Source of the DNA: an uncultured Collinsella sp.
GTDB taxonomy: Bacteria > Actinomycetota > Coriobacteriia > Coriobacteriales > Coriobacteriaceae
Reading direction: 5' to 3'
Length of the DNA stretch: 29,035 nt
NCBI GenBank assembly: GCA_958413765.1
Contig: CATYVH010000022.1
Location: forward strand, 1 to 29,035
A model generated the notes under the pieces. The model saw only the letters and a list, made by a program, of their open reading frames with translations. It was not told the DNA's origin and searched no databases. Below, one piece after another: positions 22,802 to 29,035 of this stretch. Both the position numbers and the translations under genes were made by a program. Numbering within the stretch: the first letter of the stretch is position 1; the number at the start of each line of letters is the position of its first letter.

Positions 22802-25120
22802 ATGGCTGATTCCAGCAAAAAGATGCAGATCGTGTTTGCCTCGGCCGAGTGCGCACCGTTTGTGAAGACCGGTGGCCTGGGCGACGTGGCGGGCTCACTG
22901 CCTGCGGCGCTTGTGCGTGCCGGCGCCGAAGTCATCGTGATGGTGCCCAAATACGCCACCATCAAGAACGAGTACAAGGCGCAGATGGAGCACTTTGCCG
23001 ACTTTTACGTGAGTCTGGGCTGGCGCAATGAGTACTGCGGGCTCGAGAAGCTCGAGCACGACGGCGTCACGTATATGTTCATCGACAACGAACGCTACTT
23101 TGCGCGCGACTATCCGTACGGCTTCTTTGATGACGGCGAGCGCTTTGCGTTCTTCTCCAAGGCCATCACCGAGAGTCTGCAGCACCTGCCCGAGGGCTTT
23201 GAGTGTGACATCCTGCACTGCAACGACTGGCAGACGGCACTGGCGCCCGTGTTCTTGCGCGAGTTCTACCAGGGCCTTCCGCTGTACGACCGCGTCAAGA
23301 CCGTGTTCTCGATCCACAACGTGGCGTTCCAGGGCCAGTTTAGCGACACCGTGATGGAGGACATCCTGGGCGTGGCGCATATTCCGGCGGCCGCCTCGCA
23401 GCTGCGTTGCGACGCCTGCAGCATCAACTACATGCTGGGCGCGCTGCGCTATGCCGACGCCATCACTACGGTGAGCCCCACCTATGCCAACGAGATCCAG
23501 ACGCCCGAGTTTGGCGAGGGCCTGGACGGTGTGCTGCGCGAGCGTTCGTACGCGCTGCAGGGCATCCTCAACGGCATTGATGTGGCGGGCTTTGACCCGG
23601 CGACCGACAAGCGCATTGCCGCCAACTACACGGTTGAAGACCGTTCCGGCAAGGCCGTGTGCAAGGCCAAGCTGCAGGAAGAGCTGGGGCTCGAGGTGCG
23701 CGACGACCGCCCGCTTATGGTGATGGTCACGCGCCTGACGCGCCAGAAGGGCATGGACCTGGTCATGTACGCGCTTGACCGCATTTTGGCCGGCGGCGTG
23801 CAGGTGGCGGTGCTGGGCACCGGCGACCGCGACTACGAGGACGGCCTGCGCTACTTCCAGAACAAGTACCCCGGCACCATGGCCGCGCGCATCGAGTTCG
23901 ATCCGGCGCTGTCGCAGCGCATGTATGCTGCTGCCGACATGTTCCTGATGCCGTCGAAGTTTGAGCCCTGTGGCCTGTCGCAGATCATCGCCATGCGCTA
24001 CGGCACCCTGCCCATCGTGCGCGAGACCGGTGGTCTGAAGGACACGGTGATTCCGTATAACGAGTTTACCGGTGAGGGCACGGGCTTCTCGTTTAGTAAC
24101 TTTAACGGCGACGAGATGGGCGACGCCGTGTTCCGCGCGGCACGTCTGTTCTGGGATAATCGCGACGCCTGGAACCAGCTGGTCACGCAGGCCATGAGCC
24201 AGGACTTTAGCTGGACGCGTTCGGCCGATAAGTATCTGGACCTGTACTTCTTTATGCATCCGGAGATTGAGAGGCCGGCGGGTGTTGTCGACGAGCCTGA
24301 GGCTGTTGCTGAGCCGGTGGCCGCCGAGGAGCCCAAGGCCGAGGAGAAGCCGGTTGAGGCTGAGCCCGCAAAGGCCGAGCCAAAGGTGAAGGCTGAAGTT
24401 GCCCCTGAAGCAGAGGTCGAGGTCAAGACTGCTGCAAAGCCCGCAGCTAAGAAGACCGCGACCCGCAAGACGACCGCTAAAAAGGTTACGACGACCAAGG
24501 CCGCCGCGAATAAAACAACGGCTGCCAAGATAACGACCACGCGCAAGCGCATGACCGCCGCTGCCAAGAAGGCCGTCGAGGCCGAGGCTGCTCCCGAGGT
24601 AAAGGCCAAGGTCGCAGAGGCCAAGCCGGCCGCCAAGGCTCCGGCAAAGACCGCTGCCAAGAAGACGACCACGACCAAGACCACAGCCACCAAGAAGACC
24701 GCGGCAACGAAGTCGACGACCAAGACCGCTGCGACCAAGGCTACCCCGAAGAGCGCCGCAAAGCCCGCCGTCAAGGTTGAGGAGACGCCTGCCGAGTCCA
24801 AGGCGGAGACAACCGTCGAGGCCAAGCCCGCCGCCAAGAGCACCACGCGCAAGCGCTCTACGACGACGGCCAAGAAGTCCACGACCAAGGCCGCAGCCGC
24901 CAAGGCAGAGGCTAAGCCCGCCGCCGTCAAAGAGGAGCCCAAGCCCGAGACAAAGCCCAAGCCGGCACCGAAGACCGCTCCGAAGGCTACGGCAAAGGCC
25001 GAGCCTAAGGTCGAACCCGCCAAGGAAGCCACGGTCTCCCCCGCAGCTTCGACCGAGGAAAAGGCTCCGACCAAGAAGACCTCCGTCCGCAAGGCAACGG
25101 CCACCCGCAAGCGCCGCTAG
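22802..25120 (+). CDS. glgA: Glycogen synthase (ADP-glucose) with very long Lys/Ala/Thr-rich tail
   Basis: GlgA adds glucose from ADP-glucose to glycogen chains. Residues 1 to about 488 are a normal GT5 enzyme: IVFASAECAPFVKTGGLGDV (Lys of KTGG binds the nucleotide), CDILHCNDWQTALAP, FSIHNVAFQG, TTVSPTYANEI, GILNGID, VTRLTRQKG and SKFEPCGLSQIIAMRYGTLP with ETGGLKDTV. Bacterial GlgA usually stops near 480 residues. Here about 280 further residues follow without interruption: first an acidic Glu/Pro/Ala stretch, then alternating AAKK, TTTK, TRKR and KPAAK units, ending in RKRR. I chose ATG 22802 with GGGAG upstream; an in-frame ATG at 22790 overlaps that ribosome site. The gene lies 90 bp after glgD. 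Confidence 0.96.
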   Translation: MADSSKKMQIVFASAECAPFVKTGGLGDVAGSLPAALVRAGAEVIVMVPKYATIKNEYKAQMEHFADFYVSLGWRNEYCGLEKLEHDGVTYMFIDNERYFARDYPYGFFDDGERFAFFSKAITESLQHLPEGFECDILHCNDWQTALAPVFLREFYQGLPLYDRVKTVFSIHNVAFQGQFSDTVMEDILGVAHIPAAASQLRCDACSINYMLGALRYADAITTVSPTYANEIQTPEFGEGLDGVLRERSYALQGILNGIDVAGFDPATDKRIAANYTVEDRSGKAVCKAKLQEELGLEVRDDRPLMVMVTRLTRQKGMDLVMYALDRILAGGVQVAVLGTGDRDYEDGLRYFQNKYPGTMAARIEFDPALSQRMYAAADMFLMPSKFEPCGLSQIIAMRYGTLPIVRETGGLKDTVIPYNEFTGEGTGFSFSNFNGDEMGDAVFRAARLFWDNRDAWNQLVTQAMSQDFSWTRSADKYLDLYFFMHPEIERPAGVVDEPEAVAEPVAAEEPKAEEKPVEAEPAKAEPKVKAEVAPEAEVEVKTAAKPAAKKTATRKTTAKKVTTTKAAANKTTAAKITTTRKRMTAAAKKAVEAEAAPEVKAKVAEAKPAAKAPAKTAAKKTTTTKTTATKKTAATKSTTKTAATKATPKSAAKPAVKVEETPAESKAETTVEAKPAAKSTTRKRSTTTAKKSTTKAAAAKAEAKPAAVKEEPKPETKPKPAPKTAPKATAKAEPKVEPAKEATVSPAASTEEKAPTKKTSVRKATATRKRR
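24271..25117 (+). repeat. Histone-H1-like low-complexity tail of glgA
   Basis: About 280 codons encode mainly Ala, Lys, Thr, Pro and Glu. The first ~50 residues are acidic, the middle and end strongly basic, with irregular repeats such as AAKKT, TTTKT, KPAAK and TTRKRS. It is in frame with the catalytic part and ends at a normal stop, so a frameshift is not needed to explain it. Confidence 0.9.
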
Positions 25121-25155
25121 CTCAGAGACGATCCAAACCTCATCAAACCCTAAGC

Positions 25156-25188
25156 AAGGGGCGCTCCAACCGGGCGCCCCTTCTCTGT
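25156..25188 (+). terminator. Intrinsic terminator after glgA
   Basis: AAGGGGCGC and GCGCCCCTT form a perfect 9-bp stem with a 9-nt loop, followed by CTCTGT. The U run is short (TTCTCT), but the position 35 nt after the glgA stop fits a terminator. Confidence 0.75.
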
Positions 25189-25194
25189 AGGTAG

Positions 25195-25239
25195 TGGTAA
25201 AACGATTTTCTAGGACAACCGTTCGCCGATGGTAAACGG
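25195..25239. promoter_or_regulatory. Two direct copies of the TGGTAAA half-site before the GH13-GH77 gene
   Basis: TGGTAAAACG (25195-25204) and TGGTAAACGG (25230-25239) have the same orientation and start 35 bp apart. The half-site is the one found before glgB. No complete palindrome is present here. Confidence 0.45.
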
Positions 25240-25269
25240 ATGTTGTTTATACAGCCTGTGTACAACAGA

Positions 25270-25275
25270 TATACT
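25270..25275 (+). promoter_or_regulatory. Possible -10 box of the GH13-GH77 gene
   Basis: TATACT is a good -10 match and lies 61 bp before the start codon, but no convincing -35 is found at normal spacing (TTGTTT is 21 bp away). An activator or another -10 is possible. Confidence 0.3.
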
Positions 25276-25295
25276 TACATCCTGTGCGTAAAGCC

Positions 25296-25313
25296 CATGG
25301 CCAGCAGGCCATG
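25296..25313 (+). promoter_or_regulatory. Leader hairpin before the GH13-GH77 gene
   Basis: CATGGCC-AGCA-GGCCATG is a perfect 7-bp stem, 23 nt before the start codon. No U tract follows. Confidence 0.45.
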
Positions 25314-25336
25314 ATTCTATTGAACTGGACCGTACT

Positions 25337-28300
25337 ATGAGATTGATACACAACAGCCGCCTACCGCAGTTTCGCACTCCGTTTGGCGCTGTGACCACTG
25401 GCACTTCCGTTTCGCTCTCGGTGATCTTGGAGGATGCCGACCCCAACCAGGCAACGCTCACCCTGCGCACTTGGGTCGATGAGATCGGCGAGTCTCGGTA
25501 TCCCATGACGCACGAGGGCGACGGCATATTTACCGTAGAGCTTGAGTGCACCGAGCCCTGTCTTATCTGGTACAGCTTTATCTGCAATATCGAGGGCCAG
25601 CCCGAGGTTCGCCTGGGCGCGCCGCAAGGTCGCACCGGCGGCGAGGGCGTAACCTACGACTACGCCGAAGTGCCGTCGTTCCAGGTCACCGTCTACAAGC
25701 ACCGCGAGAACCGTCCCACCTGGTACGAGCGCGGTATGGTCTACCAGATCTTCCCCGATCGCTATGCTCGCGACGAAAACTGGCGCGAGCGCACGCTGGC
25801 CGAAGTCGAAAAGCCACGCAACGGAATCCAGCGCCGCATGGTCGAGGACTGGAACGAGCCGCCCGTGTACGAGCGTGCCGAGGACGGATCCATCAAGACC
25901 TGGGACTTTTACGGCGGCTCGCTCAAGGGTATCCAAAATGACCTGCCCCGCATCGCCGAGCTGGGCTTTACGGCCATCTACCTCAACCCCATCTTTGAGG
26001 CCGCGAGCAACCACCGCTACGACACGGCCGACTACACCAAGATCGACCCAATCCTGGGCACCGAGCAGGATTTTACCGAGCTGTGCCAGGCAGCCGAGAA
26101 GCTGGGCATCTCCATCATCCTGGACGGCGTCTTTAACCATACGGGTGACGACTCCATCTATTTCAACCGCTACGGCAACTACCCCGGCGTGGGCGCGTGG
26201 CAGAGCGAGGACTCGCCGTGGCGCGATGCGTTTTATTTCCACGAGGACGGCTCGTACGACTGCTGGTGGGGCATGGGCAATATGCCCGCCATCAATGAAA
26301 GCTCCGAGCTGGTACGCGAGCGGCTCCTGGGCAAGGACGGCGTGATCCGTAAATGGCTACGTGCCGGCGCTCATGGCTGGCGCCTGGACGTCGCTGACGA
26401 GCTTTCCGACGACTTCCTAGCCGAGATCAAGAAGGCCGTACTTGACGAAAAGCCTGACGCACTGTTGCTCGGCGAAGTCTGGGAAGACGCCTCCAACAAG
26501 ATTAGCTACGGCCATCTGCGTCGCTACCTACAGGGCTCCGAGTTGGATTCTGTTATGGATTACCCCTTCCGCGACATGGTCATCGGCTTTTTGATGGGCT
26601 ACAAGAATGCCTACCAGGCAGCCGAGGATATCGAGACCCTGCGCGAGAATTATCCGCGCGAAGCCCTGTCCTGCGCGCTCAACCTGCTGTCGAGCCACGA
26701 CCGCCCACGCATTATCTCGGTGCTCGGCGGTGGCCCCGACGAGTCGCAGCTGCCCGAGTGCGAGCGCAGCAAGTGGCGCCTGGACGAAAACTCGATGGGC
26801 CTGGCCAAGAGCCGTTTTTGGCTTGCAACGCTCATGCAGATGACCTTCCCCGGCGTGCCTTCAATCTACTACGGCGACGAGTACGGCCTGGAGGGCCTTA
26901 CCGATCCGGGCAACCGCCGCACCCTGCCCTTGAAGGAAGACCTGCACGACTTCGATACGCTGGCTATTGTCAAGAACGCCTCTGCCGTACGCCGCGCACT
27001 GCCATTTATGATCGACGGCGAGATCAAGGCCTTCGCGCTCAACGACGAGGTGCTGGCATACAACCGCACGGGCAAGGATGGCGAGTCCGCGACGGTTATC
27101 ATCAACCGCAGCCTGCGCAATTCGCACCGCGTGACGATTCCGGCGCTCGACGAATGCGCGAGTGACGTGATCAGCGGTCACGAGTGCGAGATCCACAACG
27201 GTACGGTCACGCTCGATCTGTATCCGCTGGGCTCTTCGATCATCTATCACCATGCCGAGCAGCGTCTGCAGGAGCCGCTCGATCACGGCGCGGGCGTCGT
27301 GTGTCACATCACCTCGGTGCCGACCGATGACGGCAAGCCCGGCACGATCGGCGCGCCCACGCGTCGCTTTATCGACCATCTGGCCGCTATGGGCATGCGC
27401 TACTGGCAGGTCTTGCCCGTCAACCCCACGGACTTCTTCCGCTCCCCTTACGCCGGTCCTTCGGCCTTTGCAGGCAATATCGACCTGCTACCCGAGAGCC
27501 ACAAGGAGCTGGCCGCCGACTTTGAGACCTGGAAGGCCCGCGGCGGCGAAGATGCCGACCCGTTGTACACCGCGTTTAAACATCGCAATGCCGATTGGCT
27601 CGAGAAGTACTGCGTCTATATGGCCGTTAAGAAGCACTTTGAAGGCGAGTCGCGCCACGATTGGCCGGCAGATGTCGCGCGCTACAACGAGCATCTGATT
27701 GACGACAAGCGTTTCCACGGCGAGGCAGAGTTGCAGGCGTACATGCAGTACCGCTTTGACCTGGCCTGGTGCGAACTCATGAACTATGCGCACAAGAAGG
27801 ACATCGAGGTCATCGGCGACATTCCCATGTACGTTTCGGACGATTCGGCCGACGCGTGGAGCGAGCCCGAGAACTTCTGGCTGTCCGATACCGGCAAGGC
27901 AATTGAGATTTCGGGCGCGCCGCCCGACAACTTTGCGCCCGAGGGTCAGGTGTGGGGCAACCCGACGTTCCGCTGGGACCACATGAAGCAGAACGGCTAC
28001 CGCTGGTGGATGGATCGCCTGCGTCGTGCGTTTTCGCTCTACGACCGCGTGCGCCTGGATCACTTCCTGGGCTTCCACAGCTACTTTAGCATTCCCGCGG
28101 GTAAGGCCTGCGCCGACGGGCGTTGGCTGTCAGGCCCGGGCAAGGACCTGTTCCAGACCGCCTATGACGAGCTGGGTCCGCTCAACTTTATCGCCGAGGA
28201 TCTGGGTTACCTGACGCCCGGCGTTCGCGCCATGGCTTCGACTTGCGGCTTCCCCGGTATGGACGTACTGGAGTTTAGCGATTACGACGTTCGTTGCGGC

Positions 28301-28633
28301 GTGCACCCTACGCCCGGCAAGATCCTGTACACATCGACGCATGACACGTCGACGCTCGCGGGTTGGTGCACGCGCTCCTTTGCGGGCGGCGACGAGCCGA
28401 GCGGTGTTGAGGTGGCAGCCAAGCTGATGAGCGACGCGCTGACAAGCGACGCTCCCCTGGTGATGATGCCGCTGCAGGACGTGCTGGGGCTTGGCGACGA
28501 CACGCGCATGAACGTACCGGGCGTGGCCACGGGCAACTGGACCTGGCAGGCTGACGAGGCCGACGTTGCGGCCGCCGAGAGCAAAACCGCACAGCTCCTG
28601 CGCAACACGCATAGATTCTGGGGCGAAGCGTGA
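25337..28633 (+). CDS. Bifunctional GH13 maltodextrin hydrolase / GH77 4-alpha-glucanotransferase
   Basis: The 1098-residue protein joins two complete enzymes. Residues 1 to ~125 form a beta-sandwich like the N-terminal domain of neopullulanases. A GH13 barrel follows from GMVYQIFPDRY, with DGVFNHTG (region I), nucleophile Asp351 in GWRLDVADE, acid/base Glu380 in LLGEVWED and Asp455 in SSHDRPR. From about residue 648 a MalQ-type GH77 domain begins (ITSVPTDDG, WQVLPVNPTD, SPYAGPSAFAGN), with nucleophile Asp908 in RLDHFLGF, acid/base Glu954 in IAEDLGYLTPGV and Asp1003 in STHDTSTLAGW. Both active sites look intact, so the protein could cut short maltodextrins or cyclodextrins and disproportionate the products. 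The ATG has GGA 7 nt upstream. It follows the glgA terminator and probably has its own promoter. Confidence 0.95.
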   Translation: MRLIHNSRLPQFRTPFGAVTTGTSVSLSVILEDADPNQATLTLRTWVDEIGESRYPMTHEGDGIFTVELECTEPCLIWYSFICNIEGQPEVRLGAPQGRTGGEGVTYDYAEVPSFQVTVYKHRENRPTWYERGMVYQIFPDRYARDENWRERTLAEVEKPRNGIQRRMVEDWNEPPVYERAEDGSIKTWDFYGGSLKGIQNDLPRIAELGFTAIYLNPIFEAASNHRYDTADYTKIDPILGTEQDFTELCQAAEKLGISIILDGVFNHTGDDSIYFNRYGNYPGVGAWQSEDSPWRDAFYFHEDGSYDCWWGMGNMPAINESSELVRERLLGKDGVIRKWLRAGAHGWRLDVADELSDDFLAEIKKAVLDEKPDALLLGEVWEDASNKISYGHLRRYLQGSELDSVMDYPFRDMVIGFLMGYKNAYQAAEDIETLRENYPREALSCALNLLSSHDRPRIISVLGGGPDESQLPECERSKWRLDENSMGLAKSRFWLATLMQMTFPGVPSIYYGDEYGLEGLTDPGNRRTLPLKEDLHDFDTLAIVKNASAVRRALPFMIDGEIKAFALNDEVLAYNRTGKDGESATVIINRSLRNSHRVTIPALDECASDVISGHECEIHNGTVTLDLYPLGSSIIYHHAEQRLQEPLDHGAGVVCHITSVPTDDGKPGTIGAPTRRFIDHLAAMGMRYWQVLPVNPTDFFRSPYAGPSAFAGNIDLLPESHKELAADFETWKARGGEDADPLYTAFKHRNADWLEKYCVYMAVKKHFEGESRHDWPADVARYNEHLIDDKRFHGEAELQAYMQYRFDLAWCELMNYAHKKDIEVIGDIPMYVSDDSADAWSEPENFWLSDTGKAIEISGAPPDNFAPEGQVWGNPTFRWDHMKQNGYRWWMDRLRRAFSLYDRVRLDHFLGFHSYFSIPAGKACADGRWLSGPGKDLFQTAYDELGPLNFIAEDLGYLTPGVRAMASTCGFPGMDVLEFSDYDVRCGVHPTPGKILYTSTHDTSTLAGWCTRSFAGGDEPSGVEVAAKLMSDALTSDAPLVMMPLQDVLGLGDDTRMNVPGVATGNWTWQADEADVAAAESKTAQLLRNTHRFWGEA

Positions 28634-28677
28634 TAAAACGCCCGATATAGGGTACAGTTACAGACGTTTGAATTTTT

Positions 28678-28702
28678 GCGGGCAGAGTAATCTGCCCGCT
28701 TT
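28678..28702 (+). terminator. Probable intrinsic terminator after the GH13-GH77 gene
   Basis: GCGGGCAG and CTGCCCGC form a perfect 8-bp stem with a 6-nt loop, followed by TTTGT. It lies only 20 nt before the fmdB-like start, so partial read-through is possible. Confidence 0.7.
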
Positions 28703-28721
28703 GTGCTGAAAAGGAAGTATT

Positions 28722-28958
28722 ATGGCGCGCTACGATTACAAGTGCTCGAGCTGCGGCAACGTGTTTGAGGTTGAGCATCCCATGTCCGAGACCCCCGAGG
28801 TCGTGTGCCCCAACTGCGGCGCTCCGGCCGCCAAGACGTTCTCGGCCAGCGGCATCAAGTTTAAGGGCAGCGGCTTCTACAACACCGACCAGCGAAGCGA
28901 CGGCTCCAGCACCAGCGCCACGAGTGGCTGCTGCGCCAACTGCCCGCACAGCCACTAG
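28722..28958 (+). CDS. FmdB-family zinc-ribbon protein
   Basis: The 78-residue protein begins MARYDYKCSSCGNVFE, the standard FmdB opening, and has a zinc ribbon formed by Cys8, Cys11, Cys29 and Cys32 (CPNCG). The segment KTFSASGIKFKGSGFY is also family-typical. The tail contains a second Cys/His group (Cys70, Cys71, Cys74, His76, His78) that might bind another metal. AAAAGGAAG lies upstream of the ATG. FmdB proteins are widespread small putative regulators of unproven function, and the neighbours here do not clarify a role. No promoter is clear after the preceding terminator. Confidence 0.9.
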   Translation: MARYDYKCSSCGNVFEVEHPMSETPEVVCPNCGAPAAKTFSASGIKFKGSGFYNTDQRSDGSSTSATSGCCANCPHSH

Positions 28959-29035
28959 AAACCAATCAGCCCCGCGACCGACACTGAACTGCGTCCCAAA
29001 TCTTGGACGCCCTAAATAGCGACTAGGCCGCGAGG

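Noticed and set aside
22895..25110. Long minus-strand open frames opposite glgA, including an Ala/Val-rich membrane-like product
   Set aside because: The apparent hydrophobic protein is the complement of Lys/Ala/Thr codons (AAG/GCC/ACC read as CTT/GGC/GGT and neighbours). GlgA motifs prove the plus strand is coding.
24271..25117. GlgA tail as a frameshift or assembly artefact
   Set aside because: The frame is continuous with the catalytic domain, composition is coherent to a normal stop, and a terminator follows 35 nt later. GlgB has a similar tail.
1..29035. CRISPR arrays, insertion sequences, prophage or attachment-site duplications
   Set aside because: I found no regularly spaced repeats, transposase or integrase motifs, or a second copy of the tRNA-Ala 3' end.

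Overview
The window looks like chromosomal DNA of a moderately GC-rich, anaerobic, glycogen-storing Gram-positive bacterium. My best guess is a Coriobacteriia member close to Collinsella. Reasons: paired glgC/glgD as in Gram-positive glycogen operons, a high-GC backbone, lysine/alanine-rich protein tails of an actinobacterial kind, a tRNA with encoded CCA, and a teichoic-acid-like surface glycan cluster led by a NusG-paralogue antiterminator. The genus is an inference from gene content, not from a marker gene.

Region 1 (1-13250, all on the minus strand) is a surface-polysaccharide operon. It is read from a sigma70-type promoter at 13221-13249 towards coordinate 1 and leaves the window unfinished. 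A roughly 300-nt leader folds into three consecutive strong hairpins. Then come a LoaP/RfaH-type NusG paralogue, a polyprenyl-phosphate sugar-1-phosphate transferase, a WecG/TagA-family glycosyltransferase, WecB (UDP-GlcNAc 2-epimerase), a GT4 glycosyltransferase, a LicD-family phosphotransferase, two hexapeptide acyltransferases, a GT2 glycosyltransferase, a Wzy-like polymerase, a Wzx-like flippase, a TagB/TagF-like polyol-phosphate polymerase and a fused LicC-LicA-like cytidylyltransferase/kinase. Most genes overlap or nearly touch. Together they suggest a lipid-linked, ManNAc-containing, phosphate-rich glycan that is acylated and may carry phosphocholine. Genes between about 1.6 and 8.5 kb are clearly more AT-rich than both ends, so the cluster is a mosaic.

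Region 2 (13250-15200) holds about 400 bp without a gene that may encode a structured RNA, then tRNA-Ala(GGC) with its own promoter and terminator, then a minus-strand pair: thiamine pyrophosphokinase and a HAD phosphatase/phosphomutase.

Region 3 (15200-28633, plus strand) is a complete glycogen locus: glgB, glgP, glgC, glgD, glgA, then a bifunctional GH13-GH77 protein. GlgC/GlgD make ADP-glucose, GlgA polymerises it, GlgB branches it, GlgP releases glucose-1-phosphate, and the GH13-GH77 fusion hydrolyses and disproportionates maltodextrins. Both GlgB and GlgA end in long, histone-H1-like Lys/Ala tails (about 77 and 280 residues), and GlgB lacks the conserved region-I histidine of GH13. Copies of a TGGTAAAAC half-site, in places arranged as near-palindromes of LacI type, precede both glgB and the GH13-GH77 gene and suggest one carbohydrate regulator.

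Region 4 (28634-29035) has a terminator and a small FmdB-type zinc-ribbon gene; the last 77 bases hold nothing I recognise.
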